DNA of 64,000 nt from Vombatus ursinus (lineage: Eukaryota; Chordata; Mammalia; Diprotodontia; Vombatidae). Below are positions 48,201 to 60,152 of the stretch, one piece after another; positions within the stretch are counted from its first letter, which is position 1; each line of letters opens with the position of its first letter. Location of the stretch: NCBI RefSeq assembly GCF_900497805.2, contig NW_020954702.1:1404708-1468707 (forward strand), given 5' to 3'. Below the pieces are notes generated by a model that saw only the letters and a list, made by a program, of their open reading frames with translations, had not been told where the DNA came from and did not search any database. Both the position numbers and the translations under genes were made by a program.

Positions 48201-50010
48201 CCTAACAGAAGCATAAACAAGTAAAAAGGGAAAAGAAAACATGAGAGTCAATAGAGCTAAACTATTTACATCCCTACATGGGAAGATGCTACTTGTAATT
48301 CTTAAAAATTATATCAATAACAGTACAGCTAGAAAAATATACATAGACAGAAGGAACAGATATAAGATGAATTTGAGGGAATGACATAAAAAAATTAAGG
48401 GATGAGAAAGAGGAGTACAATTGGTACAGAATGAAGGGAGACGTAGAATGGGGCAACATTATTTCACATAAAGAGGTGCAAAAGATCTATTCCAGTAGAG
48501 GGGAAGATGGTAAGGTGGGCAACAAGCATTGCTTGAATCTTACTCTCTTCAATATTGGCTCAAAGAGAGAATCATATACACAATCAGTTGAATATAGAAA
48601 TCTATCTTACCCAACAGGGAATTAGGAGGAGAGGAGATCAAGGAAAGGGGAGTGGGAAATGACAGAAGGGAGGGCAGATCAAGGGAGGTGGTGGACAGAA
48701 GCAAAGCACTGGTGAGGAAAGAAAGGGTGAAAGCAGAGAGAAGATGGATGGGAAGAAGAATAGGATAGAGGGAAATACACAGGTAGTATTCATAACTGTA
48801 AGGTGAATGGAATGAAATGGGATAAAATGGAAGCAGACAGCAGTGTGGATCAAAAACCCAAATCCTACAATATGTTAGGAACACACTTGAAGCAGAGAGA
48901 CACACAGAGAGTAAAGGTAAGGAGCTGGAGCAGAATTTATGCTTCAGCTGAAGTTAAAAAAAAAAAAAAAGCAAAGGTAGCAATCCTGATCTCAAACAAA
49001 GTAAAAGCAAAAATAGACCTAATTAAAAGAGATAAGGAAGGGAACTACATCTTGCTAAAAGGTACGATAGTCAATGAAGCAATATCAATACTAAACATAC
49101 ATGTACCAAGTGGTATAGCATTCAAATTCTTAAAGGAGAAGTTGAGTGAGTTACAGGAAGAAATAGACAGCAAAACTATACTAGTGAGGGACCTTAACTT
49201 TGCCCTCTCAGAACTCACTATTTCCAACCAAAAAATAAGCAAGAAACTAAGGAGGTAAATAGAATATTAGAAAAAGTTAGATATGACAGACCTTTGGCAT
49301 GATTTACACATAAAGGATGACACCATAAACAAATCAGAAGAGCAAGGAATAGACTACCTGTCAGATCTATGGGGAGGAGAAGAATAAATGACCAAACAAG
49401 AGATAGAAAGCATAACAAAAATGTAAAACAGATAATTCTGATTGTATTAAATTAAAGCTTTGTACAAATAAAACCAAATGCAACCAAGATTAGAAAGTAG
49501 AAAGCTGAGAAACAATCTTTACAGCAAGTGCCTCTGATAAAGGCCTCATCTAAAATATATAGAGAAGGAGCAAGTCAAGTTTATAAGAATACAAACCATC
49601 CCCCAATTGATAAATGGTCAAAGGATATGAACAGGCAGTTTTCAGATGAAGAAATCAGTGCTATCTATAGGCACATGAAGATGTGCTCAAAATCACCTTT
49701 GATTAACGAAATGCAAATTAAAACAACTCTGTGGTACCACCTCATACTAGATTGGCTAATACGACAGAAAAGGAAGATGCTAAATGCTGGAGAAGATGTG
49801 GGAAAATTGGGACACTGATGCACTGTTGTTGGAGTTGTGCACTGATCCAACCATTCTGGCGAGTAATTTGGAACTATGCTCAAAGGGCAACTCAACTATG
49901 CATACCCTTTGATCCTTCACTACCACTACCAGGTCTGTATTCCAGAAATCATAAAAAAGGGAAGAGGATCTACCTATGCAAAAATATTCTTGAAATACTG
50001 GAATTGAAGG
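45255..50010 (+). mobile_element. L1, forward strand, with 5' UTR, ORF1 and partial ORF2
   Basis: Starts ggcaagatggtggaagaagc. The 5' UTR is 45,255-47,280, interrupted by a hAT element. ORF1 starts at 47,286 (MSKKQEKNLT...) and continues with stops through SDNVRIIGVPESHHQKEDLHS and a KENCSDVLE-type part to about 48,216. The spacer reaches about 48,785. The ORF2 endonuclease start (48,803-49,257) has LKEKLSELQEEIDSKTILVRDLNF. At about 49,290 it jumps to the ORF2 C-terminal part (HDLHIKDDTINK) and ends at 50,010 without a 3' UTR. The most complete L1 layout here, but broken in both frames. Confidence 0.88.
45403..46600 (+). mobile_element. hAT (Charlie-like) element, internally deleted, within L1 5' UTR
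   Basis: About 1.2 kb, starting caggcctgcacaa with a matching inverted end (ttgtgctgttctg). An imperfect 8-bp duplication (ctttaaac / ctttagct) flanks it. At 45,921 an ATG opens a transposase N-terminus, MSDKK..., with later fragments NEKQIKASKLLKNLSG-like and VNSENE/TKVSFQISKEI-like in other frames. This matches the N-terminal zinc-finger part of the hAT transposase family that gave rise to the C-terminus of GTF2IRD2 (Charlie8 type). The catalytic core is deleted and the reading frame is broken. Terminal motifs are weaker than those of the Tigger element. Confidence 0.75.
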
Positions 50011-51490
50011 TCAGACTTTCTTTCCCAACCCAGTCATGTAAACAACACATATGTTATTATCTGCATTTGACAAATGAGAAAATGGAAACACATCTATTTA
50101 AGCATTTAGAGTTCAGTTTTTTAAAAGGCTGATTTAAAGACCAGTTTTCCTTCTACTTCATGCTGCTTTTCTAGTATACATTGTGGGTGTAGGTTTGGTA
50201 ATGTGATATGGTTTACTTTGGTCCCACTCTGTTACATTTTAAACCGCCCTACTCCTACATAGGGCTCTCTAGTATCCTGAAGGAGTTGGGGACTCTCTTT
50301 CCTCTATTACTAGCTCAATCTTCCACATGCTGTGTGCCCCCTCAGTTTTCGAGTGACTAACCACTTAATATCAGGTTAGCTTTCTCAAATGAATATTTGC
50401 TTCAAAAACATAGGTACAAACATTTTCCCCAACACCTTGGAAACATAATACTTCCTACACCACCTCAGTCTCTAGTAGGTAGGGGGAATTAATCTCACAA
50501 CATAGCTTAATTCCTATTAGTCCATTATGGCATTATTCCCATCAAGTTCATATACAAAGCCAGCATCAGTGCCTGGGTTCTATTGAGTTGAAATCCTGGG
50601 ATTCTAGATCCTCAGGGCTTCACCTTGGGGCTGACTACAACACCTGGTTTAGATTTCTCGATTCTTAGATCCCCTGAGCTGAGCTCCCAGAATCTAAGAC
50701 TCTACTCTTTGACTTAGAATAGAGAAGGACAAACAGAGACATAGGCCTATTTCTCATGGTCTCAGGAGAGGAAAGAAGCTCTTAGGCCCTCTCCCTTACC
50801 CATGGTATAGGTGGAGTCACCTTCTCCTTTAACCACAAATGCAGTTAAGCGGGGTACTATCAGGCCATTTCAGAGGTTCCAAATTTGCAACCAATGGAAA
50901 AACGCTTCTCCCAACACAATATGCCCACTCCATGGTCCAAGCTTCAATGGGCAGGGGACTCACCCCAAGGCATGTGCTTTTCATAGGGGCCCACTTCAAC
51001 CATGGAACCAAAAGGGAGATTAGAGATGGCAGGTGTTGCACCTTTCCCTTTTTAACCTGAGGTTTTTCTGACGTTGCTCCTCTGCCCCTCCCAAGTTCCA
51101 TCCTGTCAAGCATTGCCTTACCTGTCTCCTGCATCTTATGGATTATTTCATGGTTACTGCGTAAGGAAAACTGCATCTTATCAGAATTAATGCTTTGTCA
51201 AAAAGAACTGTACACAGAAAAGTGTATTTTCAGCAATCTCTGATAAAAGATTACAATTAGTGGTTGCCAGAACCTAATTTCCTAGATTCCATAGGTTCAA
51301 TGTATCAACATTCTTATTTTTTCCTTTCACATCATATTCTATGAAAGTTACCCTTGCAAAAGTTGAGGATTGACTGTATGCATGTCCCCGATTTTATAAG
51401 ACTAGAGTTGGGTGAGGAATGTATATTGGTAAGCAATGTTCTAATTCCTTGATAAAGGAGGGAATCTAAATTGCATATCCCAAGTGCTCT
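50011..51490. other. Unassigned block, possible unlisted repeat
   Basis: About 50,030-50,120 looks like a weak MIR remnant. The rest, 50,130-51,490, is more GC-rich than its surroundings and carries no landmark I know. Overlapping frames at 50,811-51,176 on both strands are not convincing as genes. It could be an LTR or other old element, or unique DNA. Confidence 0.35.
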
Positions 51491-51572
51491 GAAGCTCAAA
51501 TATATAATGGATATGAAGCACTTTGCAAACTTAAACATGCTATATAAATGGCAATTATTATTATTATTAGCT
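51491..51572. mobile_element. MIR/CORE-SINE 3' tail
   Basis: Shows gaagcactttgcaaacttaa, catgctatataaatggca and attattattatta, the usual end of MIR-like SINEs. Confidence 0.6.
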
Positions 51573-51737
51573 TACAGTCACTAGGCTTCCTGTCTAGTGA
51601 TGACTTCATTCCCTAAGTCTTTTGGCATACCTGTTGAGCTCAAGTGACATTTAGTACAGGAGTGTACTAGTAAATATTAAGAACTAGGCTCTTTGGAGGA
51701 AAAAAAGTATATTCTCACACTTTTAAGTTTAATTTGC

Positions 51738-53312
51738 ATAAGGAAGGTAGCCTGGCCTTACCAGATCTCAGACTGAATTACAAAGCAGTAATCATGAAAA
51801 CAATCTAGTACTGCCTAAGAAACAGAATGGTGGATCAGTGAAAATTAGGTACACAATACACAATAGTAAATGACTATAGCAATTTAGTATTTGGTAAACC
51901 CAAAGATCTAAGCTTTTAGTGCAAGAACTCACTATTTGACAAAAACTGTTAGAAAAACTAGAAACTAAAACTAAAAACTAGTTTGGCAGGAACTAGGTAT
52001 AGACCAACATCTTACATTGTCTACCAAGATAAAGTCAAAATGGGTACATGACTCAGACATAAAAGATGATAGATACTATAATCAAATTAGGGGAACATGA
52101 AAGAGTTTATCTGGCAGATATATGGAGAAAGGAAGAATTTATGACCAAACAAAAGATAGGAAGCATTATGAGATATAAATGGATAATTCTGATTATATTA
52201 AAAAGGTTTTTCACAAACAAAACTAATACAGCCAAAATTATAAGGAAAGCAGAAAGTTTAAAAATAATTTTTACAGCAACTGTCTCGATAAAGGCCTCAT
52301 TTCTCACATAGAGAACTGAGTCAAATTTGTATGAATACAATTCCCCAGTTGATAAATGGTCAAAGGATATGAACACGAAGTTTTCAGACAACCTATCTAT
52401 ACGCATATGAAAAAAAATGCTCTAAATCATTACTGATTAGAGAAATGCAAATTAAAACAACTCTGAGATACCATCTCACACCTATTAGATTAGTTAATAT
52501 TACAGAAAAGGAAAATGATAAATGTTGGAGGGGATATGGGAAAACTGAGATACTAACACTCTGTTGGTGGAGTTGTGAACTGATTCAGTCATTCTGGAGA
52601 GCAACGTGGAACTATGCCCAAAGGGATATAAAACTGTGTATGCCCTCTTACGCAGCAATACTAACATTAATGTCTGTATCTCAAAGAGATCCAAAAAAAG
52701 TGGAAATGACCTACTGGTACAAAAATATTTTATAGTAGCTCTTTATGTGGTAGCAAAGAATTGAAAATTGAGGGGATGTCTGTCAATTAGGGAATAACTG
52801 AGTAAGTTGTGGTATATGATTGACTATTGCGCTATAAGAAATGACAAGCAGGTTGATTTCAGAAAAACCTGGAAAGACTTACATGAACTGATGCAGAGTA
52901 AAGTGAGCAGAACCAGAACAATGTACACAGTAACAGCAATATTGTATGATGATCAATGTGAATGACTTAGCTATTCTCAGCAATACAATGATCCAAGAAA
53001 ATTCCAAAGGACTCATGATGAAAAATTCTATCCATCTTCATGGAAAGAACTGATGGAGTCTGAATGCAGATCAGAGCATACTATTTTTCACTTTGTTTTT
53101 GTGGGGTTTTTTTGGTCTGCATTTTCTTTCACAACATGACTGTTACGGAAACATGTTTTGCATGATTACACATGTATAACTTGTATCAAATTGCTTACTG
53201 TCTCAGTGAGAAGAGAAAGAAGGGAATAGGGGAACGAATTTGGAACTCAAAATTTTTAAAAAATGAATGCTAAAAAGTTTTTATATGCAATTGGGAAAAA
53301 GAAAAAAATTTA
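51738..53312 (+). mobile_element. L1 3' end (ORF2 C-terminus and 3' UTR), forward strand
   Basis: 5'-truncated L1: tagcctggccttaccagat at the start, ORF2 C-terminal frames at 52,066-52,311 and 52,445-52,735 (MQIKTTLRYHLTPIRLVNITEKENDKCWRG...), and a 3' UTR from about 52,990 to 53,312. Stops and frame changes present. Confidence 0.88.
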
Positions 53313-53559
53313 AAACTTTAATCTGCATTATTAATGCTATTATAATTAATATTAATGTATTTATTATTAAATGCTATGATTATATTAATAATTATATGCT
53401 TATATAATTAAAAACAATAAGCTATGATTTGTAGTGATTGACTATTTATGAGACATAAATGCTCACACTGAACATTTAAAAATGAACTCTCAAAAGCTGG
53501 TTAGAGCTGGCTTCAACACAACCCTGGTATCCAAATACTGCAATCACCAGAATTTGGAT

Positions 53560-54160
53560 TGAGTGTGAATGCTTTGAGTGTACTCCAAAGGTAGGAAGGT
53601 TGCTGTATCAGTGAGGTAAAGGAAGAGTCTAGAAGTTACAGTAGAAGTAAAGTACTCTGACCTCCTGTTCTTTCCAGAACCAGTTTGTCAGGGATTATGA
53701 AAGGAGGTACAGCCATTGCTGGAGAGAATAGCTGATGATTCAACGTCAACGAGGGCTCAAAGATGGAGGGATGTAAAAGAAAAACGCCTATGATAAAGAA
53801 GAGTTTGTTCATTATGGAACTGGGATTTTAGAAGATGCAGTAGAAGGGGTATGCACAGTTGGAGTGGGACAGAGGTGGTATAGGGTTGAGGAAGACAGGG
53901 ATTAGAGAATGAGATGAAGGGTTTGGAGTTATTTTCTTCTAAATCATCAGTAATTGGTTAGTGCTGAGCTAGGAAAAGAAACAGGAGAAGCTATAGGGGT
54001 AATAATAGGCTGTAAATGAATAGTAAAACACAATCTCCAAGGGATGTTGCTGAGGGCAGGGCGTAAGTCTTGTTTTAGGTCAGCCTGCATGGTAGCTGTT
54101 CCTTCTCCTCCTCAGGGTGGTTAATGAAGGGCAGGTAGTAGGGAAAGGAGGGCATTTTGT
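53560..54160 (-). mobile_element. L2 5' region, reverse strand
   Basis: Shares an ordered set of phrases with 63,480-63,640 and beyond, in the same orientation (aggaagagtctagaagttac versus agaaagagtctggaagtggc, then gagagaatagctgatgat-type). It is therefore a second copy of the upstream part of the long L2 at 61,630-63,990. No frame recognisable. Confidence 0.55.
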
Positions 54161-54189
54161 CCCTAGCTGGAAGAGGATGTGATTGGCCA

Positions 54190-54472
54190 GGACTGGGAGT
54201 AGAAATGACCATAAAAAAGAAAATGGACAATATCAATTACATAAAATTTTAAAGCATTTGCAAATGCAATATCAGGGCAGTTAAAATGAAAAGGAAAGCA
54301 GTTAGCCGGGGGGAAATCTACACAATATTTATATTTTAAGATATATAGGGAATTGACAAATATATAAAAATGAGAGCTATTTCTCAACATATGAGCGGTC
54401 AAAGCATATGAACAGACCATTTCCAGATGTAAGTTATCAACAAGCAAGTGAAAGAATGTGTTAAATCAGTAG
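54190..54472 (+). mobile_element. L1 ORF2 fragment, forward strand
   Basis: Short, diverged piece: atcaattacataaaattt, tatttatattttaagatata, gagcggtcaaagcatatgaa and agaccatttccagatg follow the L1 ORF2 C-terminal order. Confidence 0.65.
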
Positions 54473-55150
54473 TTTCCAAATTGGGGGCTAAGAATCTCTG
54501 GGAAGCTGTGGCCTTGCCCCCAAAAGGTATGTGATGGGAGAAGGCGTCATCTCCCACCTTCCCCGTAAGATCCAATTGTGAAGCTTATCTAAAGTACAGC
54601 CACATCTACTTTTAAGCCCTTTAACTCTCCTACTTTGACCCTTCCCTCTACTCAGGAAGCTCCTAACCTCCCCTCTTCTGAGTCAAAAATTGGCCCTTCA
54701 GTTCAGTTATAACCCAACTGCTACCAGAGCACCCATCAGCATAAGCTGCACACATGCTATTAGAAAAATCCCTTCCCCTATCATCCCAGTATCCCTATCC
54801 CCTGCCCCCAAGATCTTCTCCTCCACCAGCAAGCATGTTCTGGATGACAACCTCTTCTCTGGGATGGTACCTGGTAAGAGTCTCACCTCCCCTCTTTTCT
54901 TTTTTGGTGGGACAGCATAGATGAGTTTGTGTCTTCAGCATCTTCATCAAACATTTCATTACATTACTCACTATTACTGTTAGTGGTACTACCATCCTTT
55001 CAGTGTTTCAAGTTCATGAACACTTACCTTTTCAAGTCTTCATTGTCCTTCTCCCAACACATCAATTGCCTTGCTATTTCTGTTACATTTATCCCACATT
55101 CTTACATGTTTAATATGTACTAGCTATTACTCCTCTTCCTTCTCTTCCTC
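54473..55150. other. No recognised feature
   Basis: Unassigned. Pyrimidine-rich at 54,560-54,900. Frames of 64-76 codons on both strands show no family resemblance. Confidence 0.45.
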
Positions 55151-55510
55151 CTCAGACAACTACAACTGTAATTCAGGCCATGATTATCTTCTACCTAGAC
55201 TCTATAATAGGTAGGATATCCATATGGGTATCCTGATGACTCCCATTTACCAAGTCACCCACAAATCTGCCTCTTTCAAATGGGGCCTTTTTATTCAGGT
55301 CTATTTTTGCTTTTGCTTTGTCTGAGATCATGATGGCTGAGTTAGGGCAAATAAAATCTCATTTTGTTAACTGTCTAGTGATTTATAAGTGCCATATTTC
55401 ATTTCAAGGGTGCTGGTTTTAGGTTCATTTACAATATCAACGAAGTAATTTTCTTGAAGCACGTATCTGACAATGTCATTCCCCCACTAAATAAACTCTT
55501 GGGGGGTACA
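55151..55510 (+). mobile_element. L2 fragment split by an L1 piece
   Basis: 55,151-55,285 (attatcttctacctagac, then ctgcctctttcaaatgggg) and 55,465-55,510 (ctgacaatgtcattccccc, then aataaactctt) are consecutive L2 ORF2 parts. 55,286-55,464 is reverse-strand L1 endonuclease-type sequence (tttgctttgtctgagatcat). Confidence 0.55.
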
Positions 55511-55540
55511 GGTGTTCAGGAAAGATTAGTATGTATGTAA

Positions 55541-55552
55541 AGATAGACAGAC

Positions 55553-55583
<31 letters not shown>

Positions 55584-55609
55584 CAGATAGACAGACAGAC
55601 AGATAGATA
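55541..55609. repeat. (GATA)n / (GACA)n microsatellite
   Basis: A 69-bp tract of gata repeats mixed with gaca repeats, likely polymorphic. Confidence 0.95.
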
Positions 55610-55944
55610 AACAATGCAATGATCTAAGACAATTCCAAAAGACTTGTGATGGAACATGCTATCCATATCCACAGAAAGAACTATGGAGTGTCAATGTAGA
55701 TTGAAGCATACTATTTTCTCTTTTTTTTGTTAGTTTCCCTTCTCACGGCTTTTCCCTTTGGTTCTGATTCTTCTTTACATGACTAATGTGCCCATGTGTT
55801 TAATATGATCATCCATGTATAACTCATATCAGATTTATATGCTGGGGGAGTGGGGTGAGGGGGTGAAATTTGGAACTCAAAATCTTATAAAAGTGAATGC
55901 TGAAAACTAAAAATAAATAAATTTTAAAAAATTGTTTTTACATG
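55610..55944 (+). mobile_element. L1 3' UTR, forward strand
   Basis: Severely 5'-truncated L1: aatgatctaagacaattcc, acttgtgatggaacatgc, catgactaatgtgcccatg, gctgaaaactaaaaataaa. Confidence 0.85.
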
Positions 55945-56744
55945 TAACTGGGGAAAAATAAAATACTAAATGAAAAAGAAAGTTAATTCTATCAAATATT
56001 AAAAGAACAATTAATTTTAATTTTACATAAACCAGTTGTAATAAAAAGAAAAGAATGCATCCTTTTAGGCCAATATATTCTTGATACCTAAACCAGGAAG
56101 AGACAAAACAAAAAAAGAAACTACAGACAAATGTCCCTAATTAACATTAATGTAAAATTTAAAATAAGATATTATCAAATAAGCTTCAACAGCGTATTAG
56201 AAGAATCATACATTTTACTGTTTGGCTTTATACCAGGAATGCAGAGTTGGTTCAACATTAGGATGACTGTAAATATAATAAGTCATGTTAATAATATAAA
56301 TAATAAAACATATGGTTATATCAACAGATGATGAAAATATTTTTTAATAAAATCCAGCACCTATTTGTAAGAAAAACTCTAAAAAGCATAGGAATAAATG
56401 AACCTTTCTTTAATATAATAAATAATATCTATATAAATCCAAGAGCAAACATTATGTGCTAAAAAATAAAAGACTTTTCCATTACAATCGGGAGTAAAGC
56501 AATGATGCTCATTATCCCTACTACTATTTACATGGGGTTAGAAATGCTAGCTAGGGTAATAAGACAAGGAAGAGAAATAGAGGGAATAAACAAAGGCAAA
56601 GAAGAAACAAAATTATTGCTTTTCACAGATGTTATATTGTACTTGGAATATCTTAAATAGTTAACCAAAAATAACTGAAACTATTATTAAATTCAGTAAA
56701 GTTATGTGATTGTCATAAAATAAATCCACATATTCAGTATTTTT
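55945..56744 (+). mobile_element. Old L1 ORF2 (RT region), forward strand
   Basis: Contains the RT landmarks of L1 ORF2: accaggaatgcagagttggt, attaggatgactgtaaata, ttcacagatgttatattg and tgaaactattattaaattc. Many stops. A different and more diverged subfamily than the L1 3' UTR that precedes it. Confidence 0.75.
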
Positions 56745-57118
56745 ATATGTAATGTATGGCTGTAAGAATTGGATTATAAGGAAAGCTGAACACCACAAAA
56801 TGAACACTTTCAAATGGAGAACACTTTTGAGAGACCTTTGGACAGCAGGGAGATAAATCAGTCAATACTTAAAGATATTAATTCAGGCTATTCTCCAAGG
56901 TCAAATACTGAAGCTGAAGACTGAAGGCAAAGGAGAAAGGGATGGCAAAGGATGACATGGATAGATAGTATCATGGAAACATAGTATCATGGAAACAATG
57001 AACATGAACTTGGACAGACTTTGGGAGATAGTGGAGGATAGAAGGGTCTGGCATGCTATGCTCCATGGGGTCATGAAGAGTCAGACATGACTGAATACCT
57101 GAACAACAATCACCACCA
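56745..57118 (+). mobile_element. RTE/BovB-type LINE 3' end, forward strand
   Basis: C-terminal part and 3' end of an RTE-type LINE. Pieces run through YGCKNWIIRKAEHHKMNTF, INQSILKDI-like, EKGMAKDDMDR-like, DSxMETMNMNLDRLWEIVEDRRVWHAMLHGV, then tgaagagtcagacatgactg and a caac-rich tail. It contains a 16-bp tandem duplication (atagtatcatggaaac) at 56,965-56,996. Its end matches the tail of the SINE at 4,791-5,039. Truncated and broken. Confidence 0.82.
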
Positions 57119-57139
57119 CAAAAATCCATTAGGTTTATA

Positions 57140-59734
57140 CTAAGGATTAAAGGGAGGGTACACAGAGAGGACTAGCTGGCATAATCTACCTGTGCAAGTA
57201 GAAGACAATATAAACAAAGATGAAAGATTTTGATTGTGCTCTGTGCAAGGGGAAAAGGAACAGGGGAGTAGAAGCAGATTGTATCAAGAATAGAGTCTAT
57301 TCTTCTACTATCACCATCTTTCTTTTGAAAGAGATATGACAAAGACAGAAAAATCTGTAAGGAAATAGGATTGACTAAGGGAAAGACACAATCAACAGTC
57401 ATAACTGTGAATGTGATCGGCATGAACTCACCCACACAAGGGAAGAGGATAGAAGAATGGATTAGAAAGAAGCAGCATCCAACAATATGCTATTTATAAC
57501 AAATTTAAATATAAAGATTTATAAGCAAAATCTATTATACTTCAGATGAACTCAAAAAATTAAGAAAAGCATTCCTGATCTCAGACAAGGCAACAGTGAA
57601 AACAGATGATTAAATGAGATAAATAGGGAAAATAGGTTATGCTGAAAGGCATCATAGAATTGACATAATTACCTAACATACAGGCACCTAATGGTACAGC
57701 AACTAAATACCTAAAGGAAAATCTAAATGAGTTAGAGGAAATCTTGGCAGTAACAGTATAATAATGGGAGACCCTAGTGTACTCCTTTCAAACCTAGACA
57801 AATCTAACAAAAGAAACTAGAAAGAAATTAAGCATCTGAAGAGTATTTTAGAAAAGTTAGATAAGATAGATCTATAGTGGTTATTAAATGGGTGTAAAAA
57901 GAGGGATGTATATACACATATATAACATGTACATGTATGCAAATATACATATATCTGCATACATTTATCTTCATAACACCTTTAGAAAATTTTTCTTGTG
58001 CTAGGGCATAAAACTCCCACAAATACAGAAAAGTAGGCATAGTACACATATCCTTTACTGACTACAACACAATTAAAATAATGTTCAATAAAGGCCTATT
58101 AAAAAAAAGGACTCAAAATTAATTGGAGACTAAATAATTTAATCCTAAAGAATTGGTGGGTTAAGGAAGAAATTATGTACAGTATAGATTATTTTATCAA
58201 AGAAAATCACATCAATGAAACAACATGCAAAAATTTGGGAGATGCAGCCAAAGCTAAAGGGAAAAATAATATCTCTAAACATTTTAATAAAAAAAGAGAA
58301 AGAAAAAAAGAATTGGAAATGTAACTTAAAAAAACTAAAAAAGAAAACCAAAATTTTAAATATTCCAATTAAACATAAAAACAGAAATTCTGAAAATCAA
58401 AGAAGAGATTAACAAATGTGAAATAAATTAAATTAATAGGGGCAGCTAGGTGGCACAGTGGATAGAGCACCAGCCCTGAATTCAGGAGGACCTGAGTTCA
58501 AATCTGACCTCAGACACATAACACTTACTAGCTGTGTGACCCTGGGCAAGTCACTTAACCCCACTGCCTAGCCAAAAAAAAAAATTAATAAACAAAACTA
58601 GGACATTTTTTGAGAAAAAAAGCTAAAACATTAGTTAATTTGATTTTTTAAAAAAAGAGGAAACCAAATTACCAGTTTCAAAAAAAATTAAAAATTCACA
58701 TTAAACAAGAAACTGAAATTATTCGAAACCTTTGCCCACCTATGTGACAATAAAACAGACAACATAAATTAAATAGGTGAATATTTACCATATTACAAAA
58801 CGCCCAGATTAAAAGAATAAGAAAAACAAACCTTGAAGAACTCAGTATCTGAAAAATAAATTGAATAAGTCATCAACATACTACTAAAGCTTGGGGAGGG
58901 GGGGAGAGGGCAAAAGGACCAGATGGATTTATAAGGAAATTCTTTTAATTAAATCCAGTATCACATAAATGTTGCTAAAACTAGAAAAGACAGAATCCTA
59001 CTAAATTCTATGATAAAAAACATGATCTTTATACTTAAACCAGGGAGAAGCAAAAGAGAGAAAGTGATACATCAATGTTCCTAATGAACTCTGATACAAA
59101 AATTTTAAAATATTAGCAAAGGGGCTATAGCAACATATCCAAAAAATGATACATACTCTGGCCAGTTTGAATTTATCCTACGAATGCAGAGTTGTTTCAA
59201 TATTAAGATAATTATAAATATAAGACTATATTAATAAGATTGAGAAAATACTTAAAAAAAAACCTTTTTAAAAAACAAACAAATCACATATGAATAAATG
59301 GACTTCTTCATGTGGCAAACAGCATATATCTAAAACCATGAACCAACAGCATAGGTTATTTTTTTATAAACTAGAATCCTTTCTAATACAATCAAAGATA
59401 AAGTAAGGGTGGCTATTCCTGGACATGCTGTCCATGACAATATGACAAAAATAAGCAGAGGCAAAGATTGCTTTTTGTTGACGACACGTGGCTTACTTAA
59501 GAACACTGGAGAGTCATAAAATCAATGAAAACAGTTAATTACTTTAGCAAAGATGCTGGATATATGTCCACATAAAATACCAGTATTTCTGTTTACTTCC
59601 ACTAAAACCCAGTAGGAATAGGAAACACATTCCATATACAATAAACATGGAACGTATAAAATAAATGGGAGTCTATTTATTAAGATACACAGGAACTATA
59701 TTAATACAACTACAAAATAATTTTTATGGAAATA
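57140..59734 (+). mobile_element. Old L1: spacer and ORF2, forward strand, carrying a SINE
   Basis: Spacer at 57,140-57,370. The ORF2 start at about 57,385 gives VITVNVIGMNSPTQG-like sequence, the endonuclease region continues to about 58,430, and then the RT region from 58,585 to 59,734. Severely broken by stops and frame changes. The SINE at 58,439 lies within it. Confidence 0.75.
58439..58584 (+). mobile_element. Marsupial tRNA-derived SINE, forward strand
   Basis: Begins ggggcagctaggtggcacag and ends with a poly(A) tail after cactgcctagcc. Close to the copy at 6,409 (tggatagagcaccagccctg, ctgagttcaaatctgacctc). A 9-bp flanking repeat, aaattaata (58,430 and 58,582), may be the target duplication. 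Confidence 0.9.
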
Positions 59735-59978
59735 AAATATTTAAGTACCTACTGTGTTCCACACTCTGTGCTAAGTGTTTCACAAATACCTCATTTGATC
59801 CTTACAACAAGCCTGAAAAGTAGGTGAAATTGATTGTCACTGATTTTACAAAAGAAGAAATTGAGGCAAACAGAGATAAAGTGGCTTGTCCAGATTAACA
59901 CAATTAGTAAGTATCTGAGCCTGGATTTGAACTCAGGTCTTCCTGACTTCAGGACCATTGCATTGTTCCATCTAGCTG
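59735..59978 (-). mobile_element. MIR-like SINE, reverse strand
   Basis: Shows aagtacctactgtgttccac, cctcatttgatccttacaac, gaaattgaggcaaacagag, atttgaactcaggtcttcc and tctagctgg, in the usual reverse order. Confidence 0.8.
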
Positions 59979-60152
59979 GCAGGTGATGAAGACCCTGCAA
60001 CTATGCCAGTCCTTCTGGAGAAGGTGATCACTGATAACAGGACTGTGGGCTTTGAAAGGCTGGAAGAGACACCAGATATCCAGATGCAAGAGTCTACAGG
60101 AGACTCTGATGTAGTCTCAGTGGATAAAACTACTGAGCCAGTACAATCCTAA
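59979..60152 (+). other. Coding-like 57-codon open stretch, unassigned
   Basis: Open frame of 57 codons from the SINE edge to a TAA at 60,150-60,152. It has an acidic, Thr/Val-rich composition (for example PVLLEKVITDN, then VSVDKTTEPVQS at its end) that differs from the LINE-derived frames nearby. It could be the C-terminal end of a host-gene retrocopy. I do not recognise the protein, and there is no visible start codon or splice context, so a chance frame remains likely. Confidence 0.25.

Noticed and set aside
54690-54920. 76-codon forward frame rich in Ser and Pro
   Set aside because: No family match. Pyrimidine-rich DNA readily gives such frames.
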